NCBI GenBank assembly: GCA_944391055.1
Contig: CALXSF010000010.1
Location: 1-64,000, forward strand
Direction of reading: 5' to 3'
Source: an uncultured Kiritimatiellota bacterium
GTDB lineage: Bacteria; Verrucomicrobiota; Kiritimatiellia; RFP12; DVOR01
DNA: 64,000 bases
This document shows, one piece after another, positions 15,853 through 24,332 of the stretch; within the stretch, counting starts at the first letter, position 1; the number at the start of each line of letters is the position of its first letter. Both the position numbers and the translations under genes were made by a program. A model generated the notes under the pieces. The model saw only the letters and a program-made list of their open reading frames with translations. It did not search any database and was not told the DNA's origin.

Positions 15853-16803
15853 ATGGAAAACCTGCAAGTCTTCTCCGGAAGCGCGAACCGGCCTTTGGCC
15901 GAGAAGATCGCGGCGTGCATGGGCACGACGCTTGGGGCGATCGACATCCGCCATTTCCCGGACGGGGAGACGTTCTGCAAGTACAGCGACAACGTGCGCG
16001 GGGCGGATCTCTTCCTGGTCCAGCCGATCTGCCGGCAGCCCAACGAGATGCTGATGGAGCTGCTGATCATGATCGACGCGGCGCGCCGCGGCTCGGCCGA
16101 CCGCATCACGGCGGTGCTCCCTTATTTCGGCTACGCGCGGCAGGACCGCAAGGATCAGCCCCGCGTGCCGATCACGGCGAAGCTGGTGGCGAACCTGTTG
16201 GTGGCCGCCGGCGCGAACCGGGTGCTCACGATGGATCTGCACGCGCAGCAGATCCAAGGCTTTTTCGACATTCCCGTGGATCACCTTCACGCCGCGCCGG
16301 TAATGGTGAAATACCTGCGCGAGATGAAGCTGGATAAGCCGCTTGTGGTTTCCCCCGATACCGGCGGGGTCAAGACGGCTTACGCTTATTCGCAGATGCT
16401 GGGCACGGGCCTGGCGATCGTGGCGAAGCAGCGTTTGGGTGCCGCGGAGGTGGATGCGTTCAGCGTCGTCGGCGACGTCGGCGGCTGCGACGTGATCATG
16501 GTGGATGACATGACGACGACCTGCGGGACGTTGTGCGCGGCGGCGAAGCTGCTGAAGGCGCACGGGGCCCGGAGCGTCCGCGCCGTGGTCAGCCACATCC
16601 CGCTGACGCAGGTGGGCATCGACCGCCTGCGGGCGAACAACGGGCTCATCGAGGAGCTCATCTGCACCGACTCCATCCCGTTGGACGAATCCATCGTGGG
16701 GCTGCCTTCGGTGAAGGTGCTCTCGGTGGCGCCGCTGCTGGCGGAGGCGATCACGCGCATCCACAACAACCGGTCCGTCTCCTCCCTCTTCCGCTTGTCG
16801 TGA
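15853..16803 (+). CDS. prs: Ribose-phosphate pyrophosphokinase
   Basis: Makes PRPP from ribose 5-phosphate and ATP for nucleotide, His and Trp synthesis. 316 residues, standard. RQDRKDQPRVPITAKL, MDLHAQQIQGFFDIPVDHL and the PRPP-binding VMVDDMTTTCGT are intact. AGGGAG lies 7 nt before ATG 15853. It opens the housekeeping run prs-rplY-pth-rpsF-ssb-rpsR-rplI. Confidence 0.97.
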   Translation: MENLQVFSGSANRPLAEKIAACMGTTLGAIDIRHFPDGETFCKYSDNVRGADLFLVQPICRQPNEMLMELLIMIDAARRGSADRITAVLPYFGYARQDRKDQPRVPITAKLVANLLVAAGANRVLTMDLHAQQIQGFFDIPVDHLHAAPVMVKYLREMKLDKPLVVSPDTGGVKTAYAYSQMLGTGLAIVAKQRLGAAEVDAFSVVGDVGGCDVIMVDDMTTTCGTLCAAAKLLKAHGARSVRAVVSHIPLTQVGIDRLRANNGLIEELICTDSIPLDESIVGLPSVKVLSVAPLLAEAITRIHNNRSVSSLFRLS

Positions 16804-16846
16804 GGGGTGGGCGCGGGCCTTTTCGCAGGAACCAAGGACACAATCC

Positions 16847-17512
16847 ATGAATCAGATCACACTCACCGCCTCCGTGCGCACCGTGCAGGGGTCGAAGGCC
16901 GCCGGGCGTCTGCGCCGCGCGGGCAAGATCCCCGGCGTCGTCAAGCGCATGGACGGCGCCTCGACGCTCATCGAGCTGGACGCGCACGATTACGAGATGG
17001 CGATGCGCGGGCACCACGGCGACCAGCTGCTGGTGGTGCTGGACCTGGGCCAGAGCAAGCTCTCGGCCCTGCTGCGCGAGCTGCAGCACGACGTCATCTC
17101 CGGCAAGGTCATCCACGCCGACTTCGGCGAGGTGGACATGGGCCACGCCGTGCGCGTGGAGATCGCCATCAACCTCGTCGGCACCCCGGACGGGGTCAAG
17201 AACGCCAACGGCGTGCTCGAGCAGGATCTCCGCGCCATCCACGTGGACTGCCTGCCGGCGGACATCGTCGAATCCTTCGACATCGACGTCTCGGGCATGA
17301 AGATCGGCGACAAGCTCCTGGCCGGCCAGCTGAACCTGGGCGACAAGTACCACGTCACCACCCACAAGGACACCGTGGTGGCCAGCTGCGTGGCCGCCGA
17401 CGAGGAGATCGAGCTCCCGCCCGTGGCCGACGGCGCCGCCCCCGCGGCCGAGCCCGAGGTCATCGGCGCCAAGAAGGACGCCCCCGCCCCCGCGGCCGAG
17501 CCCAAGAAGTAA
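16847..17512 (+). CDS. rplY: 50S ribosomal protein bL25 (CTC/TL5 form)
   Basis: 221 residues: N-terminal 5S rRNA-binding domain (ASVRTVQGSKAAGRLRRAGKIPGVV) and the longer C-terminal CTC domain (HVDCLPADIVESFDIDVSGM), ending in an Ala/Pro/Lys-rich tail. Gene order after prs and before pth is the usual one. Confidence 0.95.
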   Translation: MNQITLTASVRTVQGSKAAGRLRRAGKIPGVVKRMDGASTLIELDAHDYEMAMRGHHGDQLLVVLDLGQSKLSALLRELQHDVISGKVIHADFGEVDMGHAVRVEIAINLVGTPDGVKNANGVLEQDLRAIHVDCLPADIVESFDIDVSGMKIGDKLLAGQLNLGDKYHVTTHKDTVVASCVAADEEIELPPVADGAAPAAEPEVIGAKKDAPAPAAEPKK

Positions 17513-17545
17513 GCAACCGGGGCCGGCGCGCGCGCCGGCGGAAGC

Positions 17546-18157
17546 ATGAAGCTGATCGTAGGTCTTGGGAACCCCGGCGCGGAATACGCCGACACCCCGC
17601 ACAACCTCGGCTTCCGGGCCGTGGACGCGCTGGCGGGGCTGCTCGGCGCGGGCCCGTGGCGGGAGGAGCGCCGCTTCAAGGCGTTGGCCGCGAAGGCGGC
17701 GCGCCGCGGCGAGGCGCTCTGGCTGCTCAAGCCGCAGACCTACATGAACGCCTCCGGCGAGAGCGTGGGGCCCTTCCTGCGCTACTACGGCGGCACGGCG
17801 GCGGACCTCCTGGTGCTGAGCGACGACTGCGACCTGCCCCCCGGCCGGCTCCGCGTGCGCCCCGGCGGCTCCGCCGGCGGCCACAACGGGCTCAAGAGCC
17901 TCATCGCCCACGTGGGCACCGAGGCCTTCGCCCGGGTGCGCATGGGCGCCGGGCGTGACCCCGCCGGGCGCCGCGGGCTCGTCGCCCACGTGCTCCACCG
18001 CTACACCGCCGCCGAGGCCGCCCAGGCCGACGCCGAGGCGCGCGAGGCCGCCCAGGCCGCGCTCTGCTGGCTGGACGGCGGCCTCGCCGAGGCCCAGAAC
18101 CGCTTCAACGCGGCGCGCCCCGACCCCGAACCCTTATCAGGAACCATCGCAAAATGA
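17546..18157 (+). CDS. pth: Peptidyl-tRNA hydrolase
   Basis: Recycles peptidyl-tRNAs dropped from ribosomes. 203 residues. KLIVGLGNPGAEYADTPHN holds the catalytic His and Asn; KPQTYMNASGE and SGGHNGLKSLI follow as expected (here GGSAGGHNGL). Its stop overlaps the rpsF start by 4 bp. Confidence 0.97.
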   Translation: MKLIVGLGNPGAEYADTPHNLGFRAVDALAGLLGAGPWREERRFKALAAKAARRGEALWLLKPQTYMNASGESVGPFLRYYGGTAADLLVLSDDCDLPPGRLRVRPGGSAGGHNGLKSLIAHVGTEAFARVRMGAGRDPAGRRGLVAHVLHRYTAAEAAQADAEAREAAQAALCWLDGGLAEAQNRFNAARPDPEPLSGTIAK

Positions 18158-18537
18158 AGCAGTACGACGCAAACTTCATCTTCGTCCACACCGGCCGCGA
18201 GGAGGCGTGGGCGAAAACCATCGAACGGATGCAGGGCGAGATCGCCCGCATCGGCGGCAAGGTGCTCGGCACCGAGGACCGCGGCAAGAAGACCTTCGCC
18301 CGCCCCCAGCAGAAGAAGGAGAGCGGCACCTACCTGACCATCCGCTTCGAGCTGGAGCCGGCCAAGGTCAACGAGCTGCGCGCCCGCTACGCCCTCATCG
18401 AGGGGATCTTCCGCCTGCAGATCCTGGCGGTCGACCCGATCGCCGAGATGAAGCTCTCCAAGCAGGCCGCCGAGAAGAAGGCCCGCGCCGAGGCCGCCGC
18501 GGCGGAAGCCGCCCAGGCCGCCGAGCCCGAGGCCTGA
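18154..18537 (+). CDS. rpsF: 30S ribosomal protein bS6
   Basis: 127 residues with the bS6 fold (YDANFIFVHTGREEAWAKTI at the start, YLTIRFELEP in the middle) and a charged Ala/Glu-rich C-terminal tail. ATG 18154 overlaps pth. Followed by ssb and rpsR, the classic operon in which bS6 and bS18 pair in the ribosome. Confidence 0.95.
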   Translation: MKQYDANFIFVHTGREEAWAKTIERMQGEIARIGGKVLGTEDRGKKTFARPQQKKESGTYLTIRFELEPAKVNELRARYALIEGIFRLQILAVDPIAEMKLSKQAAEKKARAEAAAAEAAQAAEPEA

Positions 18538-18556
18538 CCAACCCGGGAGGTTTCCG

Positions 18557-19057
18557 ATGGCCGCGACCCTCAACAAAGTCTTCCTGATGGGCAACCTGAC
18601 GCGGGACCCCGACATGCGCCAGACCCCCTCCGGCGACACCGTCGCCGAGCTGGGGCTGGCCGTGAGCGAGCAGTTCCGCAGCCGCACCACCGGGGAAACC
18701 CGCGAGGTCGTCACCTTCGTCGACGTCACCGTCTGGGGGAAGGTCGCCGAGAACTGCGGCCAATACCTCAGCAAGGGGCGCCCCATCTTCGTCGAGGGCC
18801 GCCTGGTGCTCGACACGTGGGACGACAAGACCACCGGCCAGAAGCGCAGCCGCCTCCGCGTCCGCGCCGACCGCGTGCAGTTCCTCTACGCCCCCGAGCG
18901 CCGGCGCGACCAGAACGGCGCGGCGATGGGCAGCGACTGGGCCCCGGCCAACACCCCGCCCACGCCGCCCCCCGCCCCGCAGCGCCCGGCGCCCCAGCCG
19001 GCGGCGCCCGCCGAGCCCCCCCCCGAGGGGCGCGACCTCGAAGACCTCCCCTTCTAA
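18557..19057 (+). CDS. ssb: Single-stranded DNA-binding protein
   Basis: 166 residues. OB fold at the N-terminus (NKVFLMGNLTRDPDMRQTPSG, TFVDVTVWGKVAENCGQYL), Pro/Ala linker, and the acidic tip DLEDLPF that docks repair and replication partners. Shine-Dalgarno GGGAGG precedes the ATG. Confidence 0.96.
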   Translation: MAATLNKVFLMGNLTRDPDMRQTPSGDTVAELGLAVSEQFRSRTTGETREVVTFVDVTVWGKVAENCGQYLSKGRPIFVEGRLVLDTWDDKTTGQKRSRLRVRADRVQFLYAPERRRDQNGAAMGSDWAPANTPPTPPPAPQRPAPQPAAPAEPPPEGRDLEDLPF

Positions 19058-19086
19058 GAACACTCTGAACCGCAAGGAACGAATCC

Positions 19087-19329
19087 ATGCCCATGAAACC
19101 CACCCGCCCCGGCACGCGCAAGCCCAAGGCCGAGGTTCTGCCCCGCAAGCGTCAGGCCGCCCTCGAGCCCACCGAGCTCGTCGACATCAATGACATCGAG
19201 CTCCTCAGCCGCTTCGTCACCGAATACGGCAAGATCATCCCCGCCCGCGTCACCGGCGTCACCGCGCTCCAGCAGCGCCACATCAAAAAAGGCATCCGCC
19301 GCGCCCGCAACATGGGCCTGCTCGCCTAA
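19087..19329 (+). CDS. rpsR: 30S ribosomal protein bS18
   Basis: 80 residues; VDINDIELLSRFVTEYGKI and the C-terminal RHIKKGIRRARNMGLL are typical of bS18. The four-cysteine zinc form is not present. Confidence 0.95.
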   Translation: MPMKPTRPGTRKPKAEVLPRKRQAALEPTELVDINDIELLSRFVTEYGKIIPARVTGVTALQQRHIKKGIRRARNMGLLA

Positions 19330-19344
19330 GCGAAAGGAACCGCA

Positions 19345-19803
19345 ATGTCCCAGCAAGTCATCCTGATGGACGACGTCGAGCACCTCGGCAAGATCGGCGA
19401 CACCGTGCACGTGCGCGACGGCTACGCCCGCAACTACCTCCTGCCCAAAGGCCTCGCCGAACCCGTCACCAAGAACGCCCTCCGCAAGCTCGACAAGATC
19501 CGCAAGGAGCGCGAGGAGCTCCTCAAGATCCGCCGCGCCGAGGCCATGGACAAGGCCGGCAAGCTCCGCGGCCAGACCCTCACCATCGCCGTCAAGGCCG
19601 TCGAGGGCGACGAGGAGGGCAAGCTCTACGGCTCCGTCACCGCCGCCGACATCGCCAAGGCCCTCACCGAGGCCGGCGTCGCCGTCGACCCCGCCATGGT
19701 GAAGCTCGCCGAGCCCATCAAGAACCTCGGCACCACCGACCTCACCATCGCGCTCATGCCCCAGATCGAGGTGACGCTCCGTCTGGCCATCATCGCGGAG
19801 TGA
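19345..19803 (+). CDS. rplI: 50S ribosomal protein bL9
   Basis: 152 residues: N-terminal 23S-binding domain (VILMDDVEHLGKIGDTVHVR, GYARNYLLPKGLA), long helix rich in Arg/Glu, C-terminal domain. Last gene of the prs operon; a strong hairpin follows 13 nt after the stop. Confidence 0.96.
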   Translation: MSQQVILMDDVEHLGKIGDTVHVRDGYARNYLLPKGLAEPVTKNALRKLDKIRKEREELLKIRRAEAMDKAGKLRGQTLTIAVKAVEGDEEGKLYGSVTAADIAKALTEAGVAVDPAMVKLAEPIKNLGTTDLTIALMPQIEVTLRLAIIAE

Positions 19804-19816
19804 CCCCCGCGCCCAC

Positions 19817-19854
19817 GCGAGCGCCGCGCCCCGGTCCCCGGGGGCGGCGCTCGC
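19817..19854 (+). terminator. Strong GC hairpin after rplI
   Basis: GCGAGCGCCGC-G-CCCC pairs with GGGGGCGGCGCTCGC (15 bp with one bulge, 7-nt loop). No T-run follows, only TCTCCTT, so it may need a factor or act as an mRNA 3' end. Confidence 0.6.
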
Positions 19855-19899
19855 GTCTCCTTCCCGAAGGGGTGCCCCGCCGGGGCACGACGAAAAGGC

Positions 19900-19929
19900 T
19901 TGCGCAGATATGCGCCTTTATGGTATTTT
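19900..19929 (+). promoter_or_regulatory. Promoter of the exopolysaccharide cluster
   Basis: TTGCGC (19900-19905), 18-nt spacer, TATTTT (19924-19929). An in-frame ATG at 19937 lies 7 nt beyond the -10. Confidence 0.5.
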
Positions 19930-19978
19930 GTGTGCGATGTCTCTCCCTAGATTGGGTCGGGACGCACTGGAGAACGGA

Positions 19979-20620
19979 ATGTTACGAGCGTTGCTGATGA
20001 CCGCCTGCCTCCTCGCCCTCTGCGGGTGCGGACTCTTTGCGCCGGATGGGCTGACCCGCGTGAGCGTGGCCGAGCTCAAGCCCGGGGTCATCGTGCCGCA
20101 GCTCCGCGCGGGCGTCAAGGTCCGCATCTCCGTCATCGCCTCCGGGCAGTCGGTGCTGGAGGAGGCGATCAAGGAGGTCTCCGCCGAGGGCGACATCGTC
20201 CTCCCCTATGTCGACGCCGTCCCCTGCGCGGGCATGACCATCGAGGAGTTCCGCAAGGAGCTCATCAAGCGTTATGCGGAGTTCTACATCGACCCGCAGG
20301 TCTCCGCCGACTACGTGCCCACCAGCGAGGGCGGCACCTCGCCCTATGGCTCGGTGCTGGTCTCGGGCTGCGTCGGGCAGCCGGGCATCATCAGCATCCC
20401 CGCGACGCGCGACCTTTCGCTGTATCAGGCCATCCAGCAGGCCGGCGGCACCGGGCAGTGGGCGAACCGCGGCGCCGTGCGCCTCACGCGCAAATTGGCG
20501 GACGGCTCGAAGCAGCAGGTGCTCATCGACCTCGACGAGATCGGCGCGAACGGCGCCTCCGAGCTCAACGTCCTGCTCATGCCGGGCGACGTCGTCGACG
20601 TCCCGGAGAGCAATTGGTGA
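19979..20620 (+). CDS. Polysaccharide export lipoprotein, Wza-like
   Basis: 213 residues, shorter than E. coli Wza (379), like many Poly_export/SLBB proteins. Signal MLRALLMTACLLALCGCG with a probable lipidated Cys17 (LCGC). The Poly_export core is AGVKVRISVIASGQSVLEEA, AEGDIVLPYVDAVPCAGMTI and a DPQVSADYV strand; the SLBB part is SVLVSGCVGQPGIISIP, LLMPGDVVDVPES. It forms the outer-membrane channel or its periplasmic part for exopolysaccharide. ATG 19979 has GGAG 8 nt upstream; ATG 19937 is an alternative leaderless start giving a 14-residue longer product. Confidence 0.9.
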   Translation: MLRALLMTACLLALCGCGLFAPDGLTRVSVAELKPGVIVPQLRAGVKVRISVIASGQSVLEEAIKEVSAEGDIVLPYVDAVPCAGMTIEEFRKELIKRYAEFYIDPQVSADYVPTSEGGTSPYGSVLVSGCVGQPGIISIPATRDLSLYQAIQQAGGTGQWANRGAVRLTRKLADGSKQQVLIDLDEIGANGASELNVLLMPGDVVDVPESNW

Positions 20621-20656
20621 TTTGTTGGTCTACGTAAAGGAAAGAGAGTGATTGAC

Positions 20657-21661
20657 ATGAAACAACTGACCCTTGTGGCCGCGGCCCTTTTGGCCGGCAG
20701 TCTGTGCGCGGCCCTCACCCAGGCGGACCTGACCCCCGAGGCCATCGCCCCCGCCATCGCCGCGCAGCCCGAAGCCCAGCGCCAGGCCTATGCCCGCGAG
20801 GTGCTCCAGGCCATCGCCGCCAGCCCCTCGGACGACGCCGCCAAGACCCAGGCCCTCACCTCCGCCTCCCGCGCGCTCATCTCCGGCGCCGGCAAGGCCC
20901 AGGGCGTCGCCGTCATCGCCGAGATCTTCAACACCGTCCCCATCGCCCAGCTCCAGGGCGTGGCCGACCTGCTCGCCGAGGTCAACTTCGGGCAGGCCGT
21001 CAACGGCTTCACCGACGCCCAGTACGATGACTTCTGCGCGAAGGTCGTCGGCAGCGCGGCGCGCTACATCGAGGCCTCCGGGACGGACTCGCCCGCCGTG
21101 CGCATGAGCATCCTTGCCGCGACCTTCGCCAAGGCCAGCGCGGATCCCGACCGCACGCGCCCCAAGCTGATCGCCGCGCTCCCCGCCTCCGTCCAGACCG
21201 CCGCCGCCACCTACGTCGCGGCCTCCGAGCAGGGCAACCGCGAGGTCATCGCCGCCGCCACCGGCGTCGACGAGGTCACGCCCACGCCCGCCGACCCGGA
21301 CGCCGCCAACGTCGTGGCCGCGCCCGCGGCGGAGCCCGCCGCGCCCGACCGCGTGGAGGCCGAGACCGATTACCTTGAGCAGGGGCGTCCCGCCGTCGAG
21401 GCGGACGACGAGGCCGCGCGGACCGTCGAGGTCAAGGTGCCCCTCCTCTCCCGTTATGTCACCGACGTCAGCGGCCTGACGATGGACGCGATGCGCGCCT
21501 CCATGTACAACTGGGAGGTCGCCTCGCCCGGCGTGGTCACGCTGCCCGGTTTGGGCGGGCCGATCGACCCGGCCCTCGGGCTCCATGAGCAGGTCCCCGA
21601 GAACTTCCCGCGCCCGCGTCCGTTGCCGCCCAGCCCGGTCTATGGCAACCAGCGCATCTAA
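20657..21661 (+). CDS. Unknown secreted protein of the exopolysaccharide cluster
   Basis: 334 residues, no family recognised. Signal peptide MKQLTLVAAALLAGSLCAA; helical, Ala/Gln-rich N-terminal two thirds; an acidic, Ala/Pro/Glu linker around residues 215-260; then a conserved-looking block (VEVKVPLLSRYVTDVSGLTM) and a Pro-rich end (PRPRPLPPSPVYG). It lies between the Wza-like and beta-barrel genes with short gaps (36 and 25 bp), so a role in export or periplasmic assembly is likely by context only. GTG 20648 is an alternative start. Confidence 0.75.
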   Translation: MKQLTLVAAALLAGSLCAALTQADLTPEAIAPAIAAQPEAQRQAYAREVLQAIAASPSDDAAKTQALTSASRALISGAGKAQGVAVIAEIFNTVPIAQLQGVADLLAEVNFGQAVNGFTDAQYDDFCAKVVGSAARYIEASGTDSPAVRMSILAATFAKASADPDRTRPKLIAALPASVQTAAATYVAASEQGNREVIAAATGVDEVTPTPADPDAANVVAAPAAEPAAPDRVEAETDYLEQGRPAVEADDEAARTVEVKVPLLSRYVTDVSGLTMDAMRASMYNWEVASPGVVTLPGLGGPIDPALGLHEQVPENFPRPRPLPPSPVYGNQRI

Positions 21662-21686
21662 CCGTCTGTAGGAGAAAGAGCAAGTC

Positions 21687-22904
21687 ATGAAAAAGCCTCT
21701 TCAGCTCGCCGCGTTCCTTTGTGGGTGTCTCTTGGCCACCACGGCTTTCGCCGCCCCCGGCAAGGAGCCCGGCTTCAAGTTTGGCAACGGTTGGACGCTT
21801 CTGCCGCAGGTGAGCCTGGGTCTCTTCTGGGAGAGCAACGCGCGCGACACCGTCAACGACGAGGAGTCCGGCGGCGGCTGGCGTGTCCAGCCGAGCTTCT
21901 CCCTGAACTATGAGCTCAACCGCACGCGCCTCGGCATCAACGGTTTCTATACCCTTGAGCGCGGTTTCGACGACGAGGACGCCCAGGACACGGATTCCTA
22001 TGGCGTGAGCTTCGCCCTCCTCCGCGAGCTGGGCTCGCGCTGGAACCTCTCCCTCTCCGCGTCGTATGTCCACTCCGAGGACGATGAGTTCTATGGCGAG
22101 GGCTGGGATCTCAACAATCCCATGGCCTTCCGCGTCGAGACCGACGAATCCGACAACTACACCGTCAATGGCGCCTTGGGCTACACGTCCGCGAAGTGGC
22201 AGGCCTCGATCGGCTTCGGCTGGAGCCGTCAGGACTATGACGACGACTGGAACAACACCTCCGACTCCTACAACGTTAGCCTGATGGGCGGCCGTGCCAT
22301 CGGCCAGAACACCTTCTGGAACCTGTCGGTCACCGGCCAGTGGGACGACCCGACCTACGGGGACACCTCGCTCGCCTATTACATCATGACTGGCGTCAGC
22401 GGCGATCTTTCCCGCAAGCTTTCCTACAGCGTGATGGTCGGCCTCGGCATCTATGACTTCGACGGTGCCGACGGGTACAGCAGCGACACGGAATACGGCC
22501 CCTCCTATTCCGCCAGCCTGTCCTACAAGATCAACAAGACCTTCGCGCTCTCCCTGTCGCTCAACTCCCGGTATGAGGCGGAATACGCCGGTTATGCGGA
22601 CTGCTACTATGTCTGGTCGCACAACCTGTCCGCCGGCCTCAACGCCCAGTGGACCGACAAGTTCAGCTCCAGCCTCCGGCTCGCCGCCTTCTACGAGGAT
22701 CACATCTCCTCCGACGCGCGCGGCGGCTCGGACAACGACCGCACCTATTATCAGGTGGTGCTCGGCTCGAGCTATCGTTTCAACCGCTATATGTCCCTCA
22801 ACGGGTCGATCTCGTGGAAGAACGATCAGTACGACTACGGTCAGAGCGGCGACGATTCGTCTGACGATTTCCGCGCGGACATCGGCTTGACGTTCACGTT
22901 CTGA
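21687..22904 (+). CDS. Outer-membrane beta-barrel protein of the exopolysaccharide cluster
   Basis: 405 residues. Signal peptide MKKPLQLAAFLCGCLLATTAFA; the mature part is an alternating aromatic/hydrophobic pattern typical of barrel strands (VSLGLFWESNAR, RTRLGINGFYTLERGF, WQASIGFGWSRQDY) with acidic loops, ending IGLTFTF with C-terminal Phe, the outer-membrane insertion signal. Similar barrels occur in exosortase/PEP-CTERM linked polysaccharide clusters. AGGAGA precedes ATG 21687. Probably a polysaccharide pore or surface anchor; specific role unknown. Confidence 0.85.
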   Translation: MKKPLQLAAFLCGCLLATTAFAAPGKEPGFKFGNGWTLLPQVSLGLFWESNARDTVNDEESGGGWRVQPSFSLNYELNRTRLGINGFYTLERGFDDEDAQDTDSYGVSFALLRELGSRWNLSLSASYVHSEDDEFYGEGWDLNNPMAFRVETDESDNYTVNGALGYTSAKWQASIGFGWSRQDYDDDWNNTSDSYNVSLMGGRAIGQNTFWNLSVTGQWDDPTYGDTSLAYYIMTGVSGDLSRKLSYSVMVGLGIYDFDGADGYSSDTEYGPSYSASLSYKINKTFALSLSLNSRYEAEYAGYADCYYVWSHNLSAGLNAQWTDKFSSSLRLAAFYEDHISSDARGGSDNDRTYYQVVLGSSYRFNRYMSLNGSISWKNDQYDYGQSGDDSSDDFRADIGLTFTF

Positions 22905-22930
22905 CGGTCTGAGCAGCCGGTGACGCTTCC

Positions 22931-24304
22931 GTGTTGCGGATTCTGCTGACCAAATATTGGGTGCTCGCTCACCTTTTGGTGCTTGCCAGCACCCTTTGTT
23001 TTGCCCCGGCGCTGTCGGCGGGCTTCGGGTTGTGGGCGGCGGCCTCGCTGCTGCTCATGGCGCTTTGCCTGCCGCCGGTGCTTCGGGGGGAGAGTTTTTG
23101 GTTGGCGCGGACGCGCGCGGCGCATGCCTTGCGCGATGACGTGGTGACGTGGGCCGGCCTTTTGGCCGTGCTTTACGTGGGGGTCGGGCTGCTCAACGGC
23201 CCGCGCACGTTGGTTTATGTCTCGGAACTGCGCCGCTGGCTGTGGTCGTCGCCCAAACTCCCCTTCCTGCCGTCTTCCGTTGAGCCTGCGGAAGGCGTGG
23301 CCTTTTGGGTTGGGCTGCTTTGCGCGTTGGCGTGTGCGGTGACGATCCGCGCGGTGCTGCCGCGCGGGCAGCGCCTCTTCGCGCTCGTTGGGCTGGGGCT
23401 GCTGACCGGCCTCCTGACGGTGTTGGGGGGGGGCATCGCCGTGGCCACGGGCGGGGCGCCGGCCTTCGCGTGGCTGGGCGGGCGCTTCGACGTCTCGGTG
23501 CTGTGGACGCTGATGTTCTGCGTCTGCCTCGGCATCGCCGGCGAGGAGTTCTTGGAGGATCGGACGCGGACCTGCGCTTGGGCGCTGGGCGGGGCCTTTC
23601 TGAACGAGGCGGGGCTTTTCGCCTTCGGGACGCCGGCTTTCGTGGGCGTGGCGGTGGTGCTGGGGGTGGTGTGGCTGGCCTTCGCGGCCTTCGCCACGCG
23701 CGCCAGCGGCCGCGGGCGGCGTCTGCTTTGGAATAGCGTGCTGATGCTGCCCGTCCTCTTTGGCGCGGGCGTCGGGCTGGCGTTGGTGCCGGGCGCGGCG
23801 TTGGCGCGCGAGGGGGTCACGGCCGAATCGCTGTCGGCGGCGTGGCAGGCCTTTGCCGCGCAGTGGCCGTTCCGCGCCGGATTGGCGCTGGAGGTTTTTG
23901 GGGCGAACCCGATGCTGGGGGCGGGGCCGGAAGGCTTCGCGCACAACGCGCGATTCTACGTCAGCGGGTCGCTGGGGTGGTCGCTTTGGAAATCCGGCGG
24001 GGCGTGGGTGCCGTGCGATTTCCTGCGCTTGCTGGCCGAGCGTGGGATGGTGGGGGCGCTTCTGCTGCTCCTGCCCGGGTTTGCGCTGATCGGTCGGTGC
24101 CTGATGCGCTGGACGGAGTTCCGGCAGGATCGCCGCCATCGTTACAGTCTGCGCTATGTCTTTGTGTTGGCGGGGTCGGTCGTCGGCGTGCTCGCCGCGC
24201 TCGTCGCCTCGTTCTTTGGCACGCCGCTGCACACGCCGGCGGTCTTGTGCGCGTTTGTGATTGTCTGCGCCTGCATGGGCGGATGGATGCCCCGGCCGCG
24301 CTAG
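22931..24304 (+). CDS. O-antigen ligase/polymerase-like membrane protein (Wzy_C type)
   Basis: 457 residues from GTG 22931, with about ten or more hydrophobic segments. A large loop carries NPMLGAGPEGFAHNARFYVS followed by DFLRLLAERGMVGALLLLLP, the pattern of the Wzy_C domain where repeat units are polymerised or ligated. It sits between the barrel and the Wzc-like gene. No glycosyltransferase genes are in this cluster. The start lacks a clear Shine-Dalgarno site and could be translationally coupled. Confidence 0.82.
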   Translation: MLRILLTKYWVLAHLLVLASTLCFAPALSAGFGLWAAASLLLMALCLPPVLRGESFWLARTRAAHALRDDVVTWAGLLAVLYVGVGLLNGPRTLVYVSELRRWLWSSPKLPFLPSSVEPAEGVAFWVGLLCALACAVTIRAVLPRGQRLFALVGLGLLTGLLTVLGGGIAVATGGAPAFAWLGGRFDVSVLWTLMFCVCLGIAGEEFLEDRTRTCAWALGGAFLNEAGLFAFGTPAFVGVAVVLGVVWLAFAAFATRASGRGRRLLWNSVLMLPVLFGAGVGLALVPGAALAREGVTAESLSAAWQAFAAQWPFRAGLALEVFGANPMLGAGPEGFAHNARFYVSGSLGWSLWKSGGAWVPCDFLRLLAERGMVGALLLLLPGFALIGRCLMRWTEFRQDRRHRYSLRYVFVLAGSVVGVLAALVASFFGTPLHTPAVLCAFVIVCACMGGWMPRPR

Positions 24305-24332
24305 AGGCCGGATGACGGAAGGAAGACAGACC

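Noticed and set aside
16840-17998. Long frames opposite and offset to rplY-pth
   Set aside because: Shadows of well-recognised ribosomal and Pth genes.
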